9,766 bases of DNA from an uncultured Alphaproteobacteria bacterium. Lineage in GTDB: Bacteria > Pseudomonadota > Alphaproteobacteria > Rickettsiales > UBA1997. The translations under genes and the position numbers were made by a program. Of this stretch, positions 4,179 through 9,766 are shown piece by piece. Numbering within the stretch: position 1 is the stretch's first letter; each line of letters starts with the position of its first letter. The notes below the pieces were generated by a model, which worked only from the letters and a program-made list of their open reading frames with translations, was not told where the DNA came from and searched no databases. The DNA is taken from NCBI GenBank assembly GCA_903849835.1, contig CAINKA010000017.1, forward strand, positions 1-9,766. Direction: 5' to 3'.

Positions 4179-6904
4179 CAAACCACCACATTCACCAGCT
4201 TATCCGCCACCACGATCACCTTCTTCACCTCTTTCCCCTCAATAAATTTCCGCACATTTTCATTTTCAAAAGCGCGTTTTTCGATTTCTTCTTTTGCCAA
4301 ACCTTTCGGCATTTCAACCACTGCCCGCAGCTTTCCGCAGACTTGCAGCGCAATGCTGACGACGTCGTCGACGATTAATTTTGGATCGAATTTTGGAAAT
4401 TCTGCTTCGCTGGCAAGCCCCTGCCCGCCTAGCTTCTCCCACAATTCTTCGGCGAGGTGGGGCAAAATCGGCGAGATTAAAATCGTCAAACTTTTCAACG
4501 CGAAATCCATCTCCGCAGAATTTTCCTCAAACTTTTCGAGTGCATTTGAGAACTCGCGAATCTTGGCAATCGCACGGTTGAAGGAATTTTTTTCGTATTC
4601 GTCGGTGACGGCGGCGATTGTTTTGTGAGCAATCTTCAAAATTTCCGACCCATTCTCTGACCGCCTAACGCCTAACGCCTGACGCCTAGCGCCCAATCGC
4701 CAAAGGCGATTCACATATTTCCAACACCCGTCAATCCCACTTTCCGACCAATCTAAATCTCTTGAAGGCGGAGTGTCGGAAAGCATGAAAAGGCGCGCGG
4801 TGTCTGCACCGTAGGACTCAACAATGTGCGCCGGATCGACGACATTTTTTTTCGACTTACTCATTTTTTCGCTGCGGCCAATCACGACTTCGTCGGCGGA
4901 TTTACCAATTGCGTCTTCGGGGAAAATCCATTTTCCCGTCGCTTTTTCTTTGTAAGTTTGGTGGCAGACCATTCCTTGCGTGAGCAGGTTTTTGAAGGGT
5001 TCAGAGATGTCGAGGTAGCCGCATTTTTTTAGCGCTTTGGTAAAAAATCTGGCGTAGAGCAAATGCAAAACCGCGTGCTCAACTCCGCCAACATATTGGT
5101 CTACAGGCATGAATTTATTGGCCGCATCGCGGTCGAAAGCTTTTTCGGATTGCGGGGAAATGTAGCGTAAAAAATACCACGAGCTTTCGAAGAAGGTGTC
5201 GAAAGTGTCAGTTTCGCGAATGGCTTTTTGGCCATTGTGGGTCGTGTATTTCCAAGTTGGATGAAGTGCGAGCGGATTGCCGGCGCCAGTGAATTCAACG
5301 TCGGAAGGCAGTTCGACGGGAAGTTGATCTTCGGGGACGGGCACGACAGTTCCGTCTTCCAAATAAAGAATCGGGATCGGGCAACCCCAGTAGCGTTGGC
5401 GGGAGACGCCCCAATCGCGGAGGCGGTAGTTTGTTTTTTTTGTCGCTTGGTTTTTGGCGGAGAGGATTTCGAAAACTTTTTCTTTGGCTTGGACGCAGGT
5501 GAGTCCGTTGAGGAAGGAGGAGTTGATTAGGATTCCGTCTTCGAGGTAAGGTAATTCACCCTCACCCCAGCCCTCTCCCCTCAAGGGAGAGGGAGTTACA
5601 CCGAGCTCGGACTGCCCCCTCTCCCTTGAGGGGAGAGGGCTGGGGTGAGGGTGAATTACTTGCCGAATCGGTAAATTGTATTTCTCCGCAAATTCAAAAT
5701 CCCTCTCATCATGCGCCGGACAGCCAAACACGGCGCCTGTGCCATATTCCATCAAAACGAAATTGGCGATGTAGATGTCGAGTTTTTGATTTTCGTCGAG
5801 GGGATTAATCGCCTGCAAATCAATTTTAAATCCGCGCTTTTCTTGCTTCTCGATCATCTGTTCGTCAACGGCAGAACGGCTGCATTCTTCGATGAAATTT
5901 TTTATTTCGGAGTTTGTTTTGGCGAGTTCGAGCGCGATTGGGTGGTGCGGGGAAATGGCGAGGAATGAGGCGCCGAAGAGGGTGTCGGGGCGGGTGGTGT
6001 AGATGGGGATGGAGTGGTAAGTCGTAAGTCGTAAGTCGTAAGTCGAATCCCCAGCGCCGGACGGGGCTTGTAACCCAGTCCGCATGTTCATGTCGTCTTG
6101 ATTTGAACTGAACGTGGGGATGGGGTTACAAACCCCGTCCCGCGGAAGATCTGACTTACGACTTACGACTGACGACTGACGACTGTCGATTGCAAAATCG
6201 ACAACCAATCCCTCGCTCTTCCCAATCCACTTCTCCTGCATGCTGAGCACCCGCTCATCCCAACCATTTAAATTTTTCAACTCGCTCAAAAGTTCTTCCG
6301 AAAATTCACTCACTTTCAAAAACCACTGCTTCAACTTTTTCTTTTCCACCAACGCCCCACTACGCCAGCCGCGGCCGTCGATGACTTGTTCGTTGGCGAG
6401 GACGGTTTGGTCAATCGGATCCCAATTGACGAAAGATTCTTTTTGGTAGGCGAGGCCTGCTTTCAAAAAATCGAGGAAAATTTTTTGTTCGTGTTTGAAA
6501 TAATTTGGCAAGCAGGTGACGACTTCGCGACTCCAATCAAGCGACAAGCCGATTGAATTGAGTTCGCCTCGCATCGTTTCGATATTTTTTAGCGTCCAAT
6601 TTTGCGGATGAATTTTATGCTCGAGCGCGGCGTTTTCAGCGGGAAGTCCGAAGGCGTCAAATCCCATCGGATGCAAAACATTAAAGCCCTGAAGTTTTTT
6701 GAAGCGGGCGACGGCATCGCCAATGGCGTAGTTGCGCAAATGCCCCATGTGAATTTTTCCGGAGGGGTAAGGGAACATTTCGAGCACGTAAAATTTTTCT
6801 TTCGCGCTTTTTTCGTCGAACTTAAAAACATTTTTTTCCGCCCAAATTTTCTGCCATTTTTTTTCAGCAAGTTTGTGGGAGTAGCTGGGGATTTCGATTT
6901 TCAT
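4175..6904 (-). CDS. leuS: Leucyl-tRNA synthetase carrying in-frame repeat insertions
   Basis: Charges tRNA-Leu with leucine. The class I Rossmann fold has HMGH (52-55) and KMSKS (680-684). The CP1 editing domain has the threonine-rich TTRPDT (303-308), the GTG/CPAHDERDFEF block (388-404) with the editing aspartate (D402, matching E. coli D345), and then NYRLRDWGVSRQRYWG (492-507). DTFDTFFESSWY (567-578) and the C-terminal domain follow, so the gene is complete. It has 909 residues against about 860 in E. coli. The excess maps to residues 240-296, just before TTRPDT, and about 416-451, just after HDERD; both are repeat-derived. Residues 737-748 come from a heptamer array in a variable linker. 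The frame stays open through all three, so the product is presumably functional, although insertion at both editing-site flanks could weaken proofreading. It starts 10 nt after virB9. The lptE-holA genes that follow leuS in many proteobacteria are absent. Confidence 0.97.
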   Translation of the reverse strand: MKIEIPSYSHKLAEKKWQKIWAEKNVFKFDEKSAKEKFYVLEMFPYPSGKIHMGHLRNYAIGDAVARFKKLQGFNVLHPMGFDAFGLPAENAALEHKIHPQNWTLKNIETMRGELNSIGLSLDWSREVVTCLPNYFKHEQKIFLDFLKAGLAYQKESFVNWDPIDQTVLANEQVIDGRGWRSGALVEKKKLKQWFLKVSEFSEELLSELKNLNGWDERVLSMQEKWIGKSEGLVVDFAIDSRQSSVVSRKSDLPRDGVCNPIPTFSSNQDDMNMRTGLQAPSGAGDSTYDLRLTTYHSIPIYTTRPDTLFGASFLAISPHHPIALELAKTNSEIKNFIEECSRSAVDEQMIEKQEKRGFKIDLQAINPLDENQKLDIYIANFVLMEYGTGAVFGCPAHDERDFEFAEKYNLPIRQVIHPHPSPLPSRERGQSELGVTPSPLRGEGWGEGELPYLEDGILINSSFLNGLTCVQAKEKVFEILSAKNQATKKTNYRLRDWGVSRQRYWGCPIPILYLEDGTVVPVPEDQLPVELPSDVEFTGAGNPLALHPTWKYTTHNGQKAIRETDTFDTFFESSWYFLRYISPQSEKAFDRDAANKFMPVDQYVGGVEHAVLHLLYARFFTKALKKCGYLDISEPFKNLLTQGMVCHQTYKEKATGKWIFPEDAIGKSADEVVIGRSEKMSKSKKNVVDPAHIVESYGADTARLFMLSDTPPSRDLDWSESGIDGCWKYVNRLWRLGARRQALGVRRSENGSEILKIAHKTIAAVTDEYEKNSFNRAIAKIREFSNALEKFEENSAEMDFALKSLTILISPILPHLAEELWEKLGGQGLASEAEFPKFDPKLIVDDVVSIALQVCGKLRAVVEMPKGLAKEEIEKRAFENENVRKFIEGKEVKKVIVVADKLVNVVVC
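4662..4696. repeat. Heptamer tandem array in leuS (CGCCTAA-type, 5 units)
   Basis: Units read CGCCTAA, CGCCTAA, CGCCTGA, CGCCTAG and CGCCCAA, one after the other with no spacing. In leuS they encode LGARRQALGVRR-type sequence (residues 737-748) in the linker after KMSKS. Seven-base units shift frame at each repeat and return every three units, which explains the alternating ARR/VRR pattern. A short palindrome, AATCGCC-AAA-GGCGATT (4695-4711), follows directly. Unlike the other heptamer elements here, no complementary heptamer arm lies nearby, so this may be a half-element or a decayed copy. Confidence 0.8.
5551..5659. mobile_element. GC-rich palindromic repeat element inserted in frame in leuS
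   Basis: Arms 5551-5593 and 5617-5659 are perfect 43-bp inverted complements separated by 23 nt. The centre itself contains the 10-bp palindrome CCGAGCTCGG (5601-5610). The sequence (CCCTCACCCC, CCCTCTCCCCT) is far richer in GC than leuS. In the leuS frame it encodes a Pro/Ser/Arg/Gly-rich insert, HPHPSPLPSRERG then SPLRGEGWGEGE, at residues about 418-450. Such peptide strings are familiar spurious products of dispersed palindromic repeats in many bacterial genomes. It has no open reading frame of its own, so it would need a transposase in trans. The outermost GTAATT/AATTAC may be host leuS sequence (codons for QVI and ELPY) rather than element. No direct target duplication was identified. 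Confidence 0.88.
6017..6187. mobile_element. Nested heptamer-armed palindromic element inserted in frame in leuS
   Basis: Bounded on the left by four perfect GTAAGTC units (6017-6044) and on the right by five complementary units (6153-6187: GACTTAC, GACTTAC, GACTGAC, GACTGAC, GACTGTC). Between them sits an inner inverted repeat, 6059-6076 against 6123-6140, 17 of 18 positions complementary, of the form GGACGGGG..TTGTAACCC. The whole is 171 bp, exactly 57 codons (leuS residues 240-296). When removed, leuS would read from FAI to HSIPIYTTRPDT, close to the usual spacing. The encoded peptide (VVSRKSDLPRDGVCNPIP, GLQAPSGAGDS, LRLTTY) is unlike LeuRS and lacks predicted secondary structure by eye. 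The two-layer design suggests one element inserted inside another, or one mobile unit with heptamer ends. It has no coding capacity of its own. Confidence 0.88.
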
Positions 6905-6914
6905 GATTTTTATT

Positions 6915-7892
6915 TTAGTAAGCTTGCCCCGGCATTCTAGGGCCGCGTGGCATATCAGGCATCATAGTCGGCATCAGGGGAACTGCTGGCGTGCTTGCAG
7001 TTCCTCCGCTTACAGCTCCGGATTGATCTTGAACAGCGCCGTCGAAATTATTTCTGAGTTGTAATCCACTAGAATTGTCTCTGTTCTTAAGCGTGGTTGC
7101 GCGCCTTTCTTTGCCGTTGGAATAGAGGTTGGAATTGTAGACGCAGACAATTTCGCTGCCATTGCGCAAAGTAAATTGCGGAGAAACTCGTTCTACGATG
7201 ATGTAGCTGCCAGCTGATCTGAAGTTCACCAACGATTCATATCCCGAAGAATCAACGGTAAAAATTGCAGGAATTTCTGCATTTTTCTTGGCGAATTGGA
7301 AGAATGTAAATTCACCATTGTCAAAGACTTTGATCGGTGCAATTGAAGGCTCTCCGGTATATTGGTAAGCGAAATTATAAATCGAAATATCGTGCATATC
7401 AGGCTCATCCGAAGTTCCGCTTTTTGGAAATTCCACGATGTTTTTATCCTTCTCGTCAGGGTAAGAAAATTTTGCTACGAAGATTAAATCCTTATCACCG
7501 ATTCCCTTTGCTTCCTTTGCCATCAATTCAAAATGATAAACGCGTTTACTGCTGATAACGGTCATGTTGGTTTCGGAATGATCTTCGCCGACAGGTTTTA
7601 AAAAGAGGCGATTTCCTAAATGCTCAAATAGCCAGAGCGACGGATTTCCCATTGAAATCGTACCGATAGTTTCACCTTCTTCAAACTCGATGAAGCCTTG
7701 GTAGGTATAGTGCCCGATATAGCGATAAACATCATTTGGGTTGTAAATGTAGCTTCTAAATTTTTTTTCACTTCCAAGAAATCTTGGCAATTGCGCAGCA
7801 TCAGAAATTATCGGCATCGCAATAAAAAAAACTGAAGTGAGGAAAAAATAAAATATTTTTGGCATGAGTTTTTTGATTTGCGACGGCGCCAT
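6915..7892 (-). CDS. virB9: Type IV secretion system outer-membrane-complex protein VirB9
   Basis: VirB9 forms the outer-membrane ring of the type IV secretion core with VirB7 and VirB10. A signal peptide spans about residues 10-33 (hydrophobic FYFFLTSVFFIA, then a cleavage site near SDAA-Q). The N-terminal domain has the family pattern YNPNDVYRYIGHYTYQGFIE (50-69), the GET-I--IS motif and WLFEHLGNRLFLKP (87-100), then SKRVYHFEL. The C-terminal VirB10/VirB7-contact domain runs from YNFAYQYTG (172) through KVFDNGEFTFFQF, PAIF and YIIVERVSPQFTLRNGSEIV to about 253. C250 is the single cysteine. A Met/Pro-rich tail (301-325) is unusual and probably flexible. The start overlaps the virB8 stop as TAATG, showing translational coupling; M10 is an alternative start giving a tighter signal peptide. 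virB10, virB11 and virD4 do not follow; leuS does. Confidence 0.92.
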   Translation of the reverse strand: MAPSQIKKLMPKIFYFFLTSVFFIAMPIISDAAQLPRFLGSEKKFRSYIYNPNDVYRYIGHYTYQGFIEFEEGETIGTISMGNPSLWLFEHLGNRLFLKPVGEDHSETNMTVISSKRVYHFELMAKEAKGIGDKDLIFVAKFSYPDEKDKNIVEFPKSGTSDEPDMHDISIYNFAYQYTGEPSIAPIKVFDNGEFTFFQFAKKNAEIPAIFTVDSSGYESLVNFRSAGSYIIVERVSPQFTLRNGSEIVCVYNSNLYSNGKERRATTLKNRDNSSGLQLRNNFDGAVQDQSGAVSGGTASTPAVPLMPTMMPDMPRGPRMPGQAY

Positions 7893-8773
7893 TATTTTAC
7901 CACGAAAAGTTTGTAACTATTCACGATAAAATTGATGTTTTCTTTTTGTTTGACCGCCCCTTCTTTTTCGCCCTCTTTCTTTTCAACCTTGTTAATTCCT
8001 GAGAAAGAAAAATTTACTTTTGCGACGTAGCTCTCTTTTTCTTCTGAGCTTGTGCCATCTTCCAAATTTCTTGTTTTAACCGCGGTTATGAATCTGACTT
8101 CAACCTCTGTTGGAATAATATTTTTTAGAAAATCTTTGGCCTTGGATTTAAAATCTTTCGACTCTTTTTTGATGAATCTTACCGATTCAACTTCAACAGT
8201 TTTTTTAACATCCAGACCAAAATTTAAAATCGGACTATTTGGATTGTCCTTACTCATTATTGTTTGGAAGGCTCTGTATTCTGAAGCGGAGGAAACATTT
8301 TTGATGCGATTAAATTTTACGTTCACATCTTCAATTTCAGCGCGACTAAAATCGTAACCTTCGCGCTCTTTCACGTAAGTTGAGATCAGATATTTTGCGA
8401 CCGCTTCATCAACCGTGGTAATTAGCGGATCAAATTTTTCCTGACCTTTTACAAATTTTTCTTTCGGTTTTAACGCGATTAAATCTGGAAAATAATAGGC
8501 CTGATCTACTGATCGAATGAAGATTGGAACACGCTGCACTAAAGGGAACATGCCCTGCACCATCTGAAACAAGCAGTATAAAACCACCGCGGCAATAATA
8601 GCGCCAAAAATTAGCAATGTGCGATCACAAATCGGGGAAACGTAACGGAAAAAATACCAGTCCTGCGCATCTTTAAAATAGCTGCCATCTTTAACCGCGG
8701 CCTTGATGAATTTAAAATATTCAACCACCTCTTCGTTATTTTCTTTTATGGCTTCTTCGAGTTTTTGTTCCAT
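7892..8773 (-). CDS. virB8: Type IV secretion system inner-membrane protein VirB8
   Basis: VirB8 is a bitopic inner-membrane assembly factor that links the inner-membrane complex to the rest of the secretion channel. It has a cytoplasmic N-terminus (1-50) with WYFFRYVSPICDR, one transmembrane helix (about 53-75, LLIFGAIIAAVVLYCLFQMV), and then an NTF2-like periplasmic domain. Conserved family features are the AVAKYLISTYVKEREGYDF stretch (125-142), an NPNSP motif (177-181), a VESVRFI strand (195-201) and the final TEVEVRFITAV/YVAKVNFSFSG strands. At 293 residues it is longer than the common 220-240. The excess lies in charged Lys/Glu-rich inserts (202-217 and 262-279), as often seen in Rickettsiales-type VirB8. 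It starts 11 nt after the CinA-type gene and shares a TAATG junction with virB9. A VirB8-VirB9 pair detached from the rest of the locus fits the scattered, duplicated vir genes of Rickettsiales, but other copies cannot be seen here. Confidence 0.9.
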   Translation of the reverse strand: MEQKLEEAIKENNEEVVEYFKFIKAAVKDGSYFKDAQDWYFFRYVSPICDRTLLIFGAIIAAVVLYCLFQMVQGMFPLVQRVPIFIRSVDQAYYFPDLIALKPKEKFVKGQEKFDPLITTVDEAVAKYLISTYVKEREGYDFSRAEIEDVNVKFNRIKNVSSASEYRAFQTIMSKDNPNSPILNFGLDVKKTVEVESVRFIKKESKDFKSKAKDFLKNIIPTEVEVRFITAVKTRNLEDGTSSEEKESYVAKVNFSFSGINKVEKKEGEKEGAVKQKENINFIVNSYKLFVVK

Positions 8774-8784
8774 TTCGAAAGTTT

Positions 8785-9522
8785 TTAAGTGACGGAAATT
8801 ATGGAATTATTTTTGATTTTTTCGATTAACTCGACCATCTCTGCAAGCGCGCTATCTATGGCTTGATGATCAGTACTGCGAAACACGAGAGAGGTTCCTC
8901 CTTCAAAAGGATAACTACCCATCGCAACTTGCAAATATTTTTGCTGCAAATCAGAAAAATTTTTCGCAATAACACTTTCTGTTAAAGTGATTTTTATTTC
9001 TCGTGATTCGGTTCTTGCTCCACCGACCAGTTCTTTTTTTGCTGCAAAAAACATTGCTTGAAAAATTTTTGGAACTCCCGCCATCACAAAAACATTTTCA
9101 ATTCTAAATCCTGGAGCTGAAGAAACTGGATTGTCGAGAAGTGAAGCACTGTGCGGGATGAAGGCCATTTTCATGCGAGCCTCGTTGAGATCTTCTTTGC
9201 CGTAATGCTGCTCTAAAATTTCTGCAGCAAGCTGATTTTTTTGGTATTTATCTTCGAAAGCTTTTGCGATTGCTGCGCTTGTGATGTCGTCGTGAGTTGG
9301 CCCAATTCCACCACTGGTAAAAACATAATCGAATTTTTTTCTGACAGAATTTACAGCAAAAATTATTTCCTCTTCGAGGTCAGGAACGATACGAACTTCA
9401 CGCAAATTAATTCCAATCTCAGTTAAATTTTTTGCTAAAAAATTTAAGTTAGCATCTTGCGTGCGACCAGAAAGGAGCTCGTCTCCGATCATTACAAATG
9501 CTGCTGTGACGATTGATTTCAT
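8785..9522 (-). CDS. MoCF/CinA-type molybdopterin-binding-domain protein (COG1058 type)
   Basis: A 245-residue single-domain protein of the family annotated as competence/damage-inducible protein A or molybdopterin-binding protein. The N-terminus has TAAFVMIGDELLSGRT (6-21), followed by DANLNFLAKNLTEIGI. The signature TSGGIGPTHDDIT is at 69-81. ARMKMAFIPHSA (115-126), NPVSSAPGF (131-139) and MAGVP (147-151) complete the family pattern. It lacks the C-terminal nicotinamide-nucleotide amidase (PncC) domain of full CinA, so the cellular substrate is not established; the alphaproteobacterial single-domain form is common and poorly characterised. The start at 9522 follows the tRNA by 19 nt. The longer open frame from 9633 reads through the tRNA and is not real protein. 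It is probably co-transcribed with virB8, 11 nt downstream, possibly from the tRNA promoter. Confidence 0.85.
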   Translation of the reverse strand: MKSIVTAAFVMIGDELLSGRTQDANLNFLAKNLTEIGINLREVRIVPDLEEEIIFAVNSVRKKFDYVFTSGGIGPTHDDITSAAIAKAFEDKYQKNQLAAEILEQHYGKEDLNEARMKMAFIPHSASLLDNPVSSAPGFRIENVFVMAGVPKIFQAMFFAAKKELVGGARTESREIKITLTESVIAKNFSDLQQKYLQVAMGSYPFEGGTSLVFRSTDHQAIDSALAEMVELIEKIKNNSIISVT

Positions 9523-9541
9523 AAAATTTGAATGGGATTGC

Positions 9542-9618
9542 TGGTGCACCCGGCGGGATTTGAACCCACAACCTTTGCCTTCGGAAAGCAACACTCTATC
9601 CAGTTGAGCTACGGGTGC
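9542..9618 (-). tRNA. tRNA-Arg (anticodon CCG)
   Basis: A complete cloverleaf is visible: acceptor stem GCACCCG/CGGGTGC with seven pairs, D arm with GCTC/GAGT, and anticodon stem TTGCT/GGCAA around the loop TTCCGAA, which gives anticodon CCG (codon CGG). The T arm is GTGGG/CCCGC with loop TTCAAAT, and the discriminator base is A. The CCA end is encoded in the genome (9542-9544). It decodes the rare arginine codon CGG. It lies between the nfuA-like gene and the CinA-type gene on the same strand. Confidence 0.97.
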
Positions 9619-9624
9619 GGAGAT

Positions 9625-9645
9625 AATTAACAATTAGCAAGTAAC
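9625..9645. repeat. Degenerate heptamer trio beside the tRNA
   Basis: Three adjacent seven-base units, AATTAAC, AATTAGC and AAGTAAC, lie just upstream of tRNA-Arg in the gap after the nfuA-like gene. They match the style of heptamer arrays elsewhere in the window, but the array is short and imperfect, so chance in AT-rich DNA is possible. No complementary arm was found within the gap. Confidence 0.35.
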
Positions 9646-9668
9646 AGATATCAACGGCACCAAAGTCT

Positions 9669-9766
9669 CTAGTTGTCCTCAACCTGCTCCACCGCTTCCA
9701 CCTCGGGAACGTAGTGATTGAGCATGTTTTCGATGCCGTTCTTCAAAGTGATTGTTGAACTTGGAC
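9669..9766 (-). CDS. NifU C-domain (Nfu-type) iron-sulfur scaffold protein, C-terminal 31 codons only
   Basis: Nfu proteins carry and deliver Fe-S clusters to client enzymes. The visible end reads PSSTITLKNGIENML (1-15 of the fragment), then NHYVPEVEAVEQVEDN and stop. This matches the end of the NifU C-terminal domain, where the cluster-binding CxxC motif runs directly into PSSxxTLKxGIE. The incomplete codon at the window edge ends in GT, consistent with the second cysteine (TGT) just before PSS. The rest of the gene lies beyond the right edge. In alphaproteobacteria this domain usually sits behind an Nfu N-terminal domain, which cannot be checked here. It is followed on the same strand by tRNA-Arg after 50 nt. 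Confidence 0.88.
   Translation of the reverse strand, partial: PSSTITLKNGIENMLNHYVPEVEAVEQVEDN

Noticed and set aside
6017..6187. Heptamer repeats as a small CRISPR array
   Set aside because: Units are seven bases long and directly adjacent with no spacers, and one side is the inverted complement of the other.
5228..6940. Plus-strand open frames inside leuS, such as 5228-5530 and 6602-6940
   Set aside because: They lie opposite well-conserved LeuRS sequence, have no recognisable motifs and no ribosome-binding sites; they are antisense shadows.
9523..9633. A 37-codon N-terminal extension of the CinA-type gene
   Set aside because: It is the tRNA-Arg gene read as protein. The string APVAQLDRVLLSEGKGCGF is a familiar artefact of translating tRNA genes, and the family's real N-terminus begins at the ATG at 9522.

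Overview
This is a compact, AT-rich chromosomal window that looks like an alphaproteobacterium, most plausibly a Rickettsiales/Holosporales-like intracellular lineage. The clues are an rpoZ-spoT pair with an alphaproteobacterial omega subunit, a VirB8-VirB9 pair from a P-type type IV secretion system set among housekeeping genes, an ankyrin-type orphan protein, and repeats inserted in frame inside a coding gene, which recalls the palindromic elements of Rickettsia. The taxonomic placement is inference. No rRNA or other phylogenetic marker was tested.

Layout. Left block (1-2203, minus strand): rpoZ, then spoT, then the first 24 codons of a HicB-like antitoxin gene whose start overlaps the spoT stop (ATGA). 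The 72-nt gap between rpoZ and spoT is almost filled by an inverted repeat made of 7-bp units that ends at the spoT start codon. A divergent intergenic region (2204-2342) follows. Middle block (2343-4178, plus strand): map (methionine aminopeptidase), then an unrecognised ankyrin-type protein with a polyglycine linker. Right block (4175-9766, minus strand), in transcription order: the end of a NifU-C-domain gene (nfuA-like), tRNA-Arg(CCG), a MoCF/CinA-type gene, virB8, virB9 and leuS, with gaps of about 10 nt or less from the CinA-type gene onward. The leuS and ankyrin-gene stop codons share one CTAG palindrome.

The most unusual part is leuS (909 codons against about 860 for E. coli LeuRS). 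It is intact and in frame but carries three blocks of repeat DNA. The first is a 171-bp (57-codon) element with four GTAAGTC heptamers on one side, five complementary heptamers on the other, and an 18-bp inverted repeat nested between them. The second is a 109-bp GC-rich element with a perfect 43-bp inverted repeat. The third is a 35-bp array of CGCCTAA-type heptamers. The first two flank the catalytic motifs of the CP1 editing domain. The third lies in the variable linker after KMSKS. The rpoZ-spoT gap has the same style of repeat, and a degenerate trio sits beside the tRNA. The window therefore suggests a family of heptamer-armed palindromes that tolerates or favours in-frame insertion in essential genes.

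Functionally, most genes are core: transcription (omega), stringent response (Rsh), protein maturation (MAP), translation (LeuRS, tRNA-Arg) and Fe-S biogenesis (NifU C domain). The secretion-channel pair and the ankyrin protein are the likely host-interaction components.
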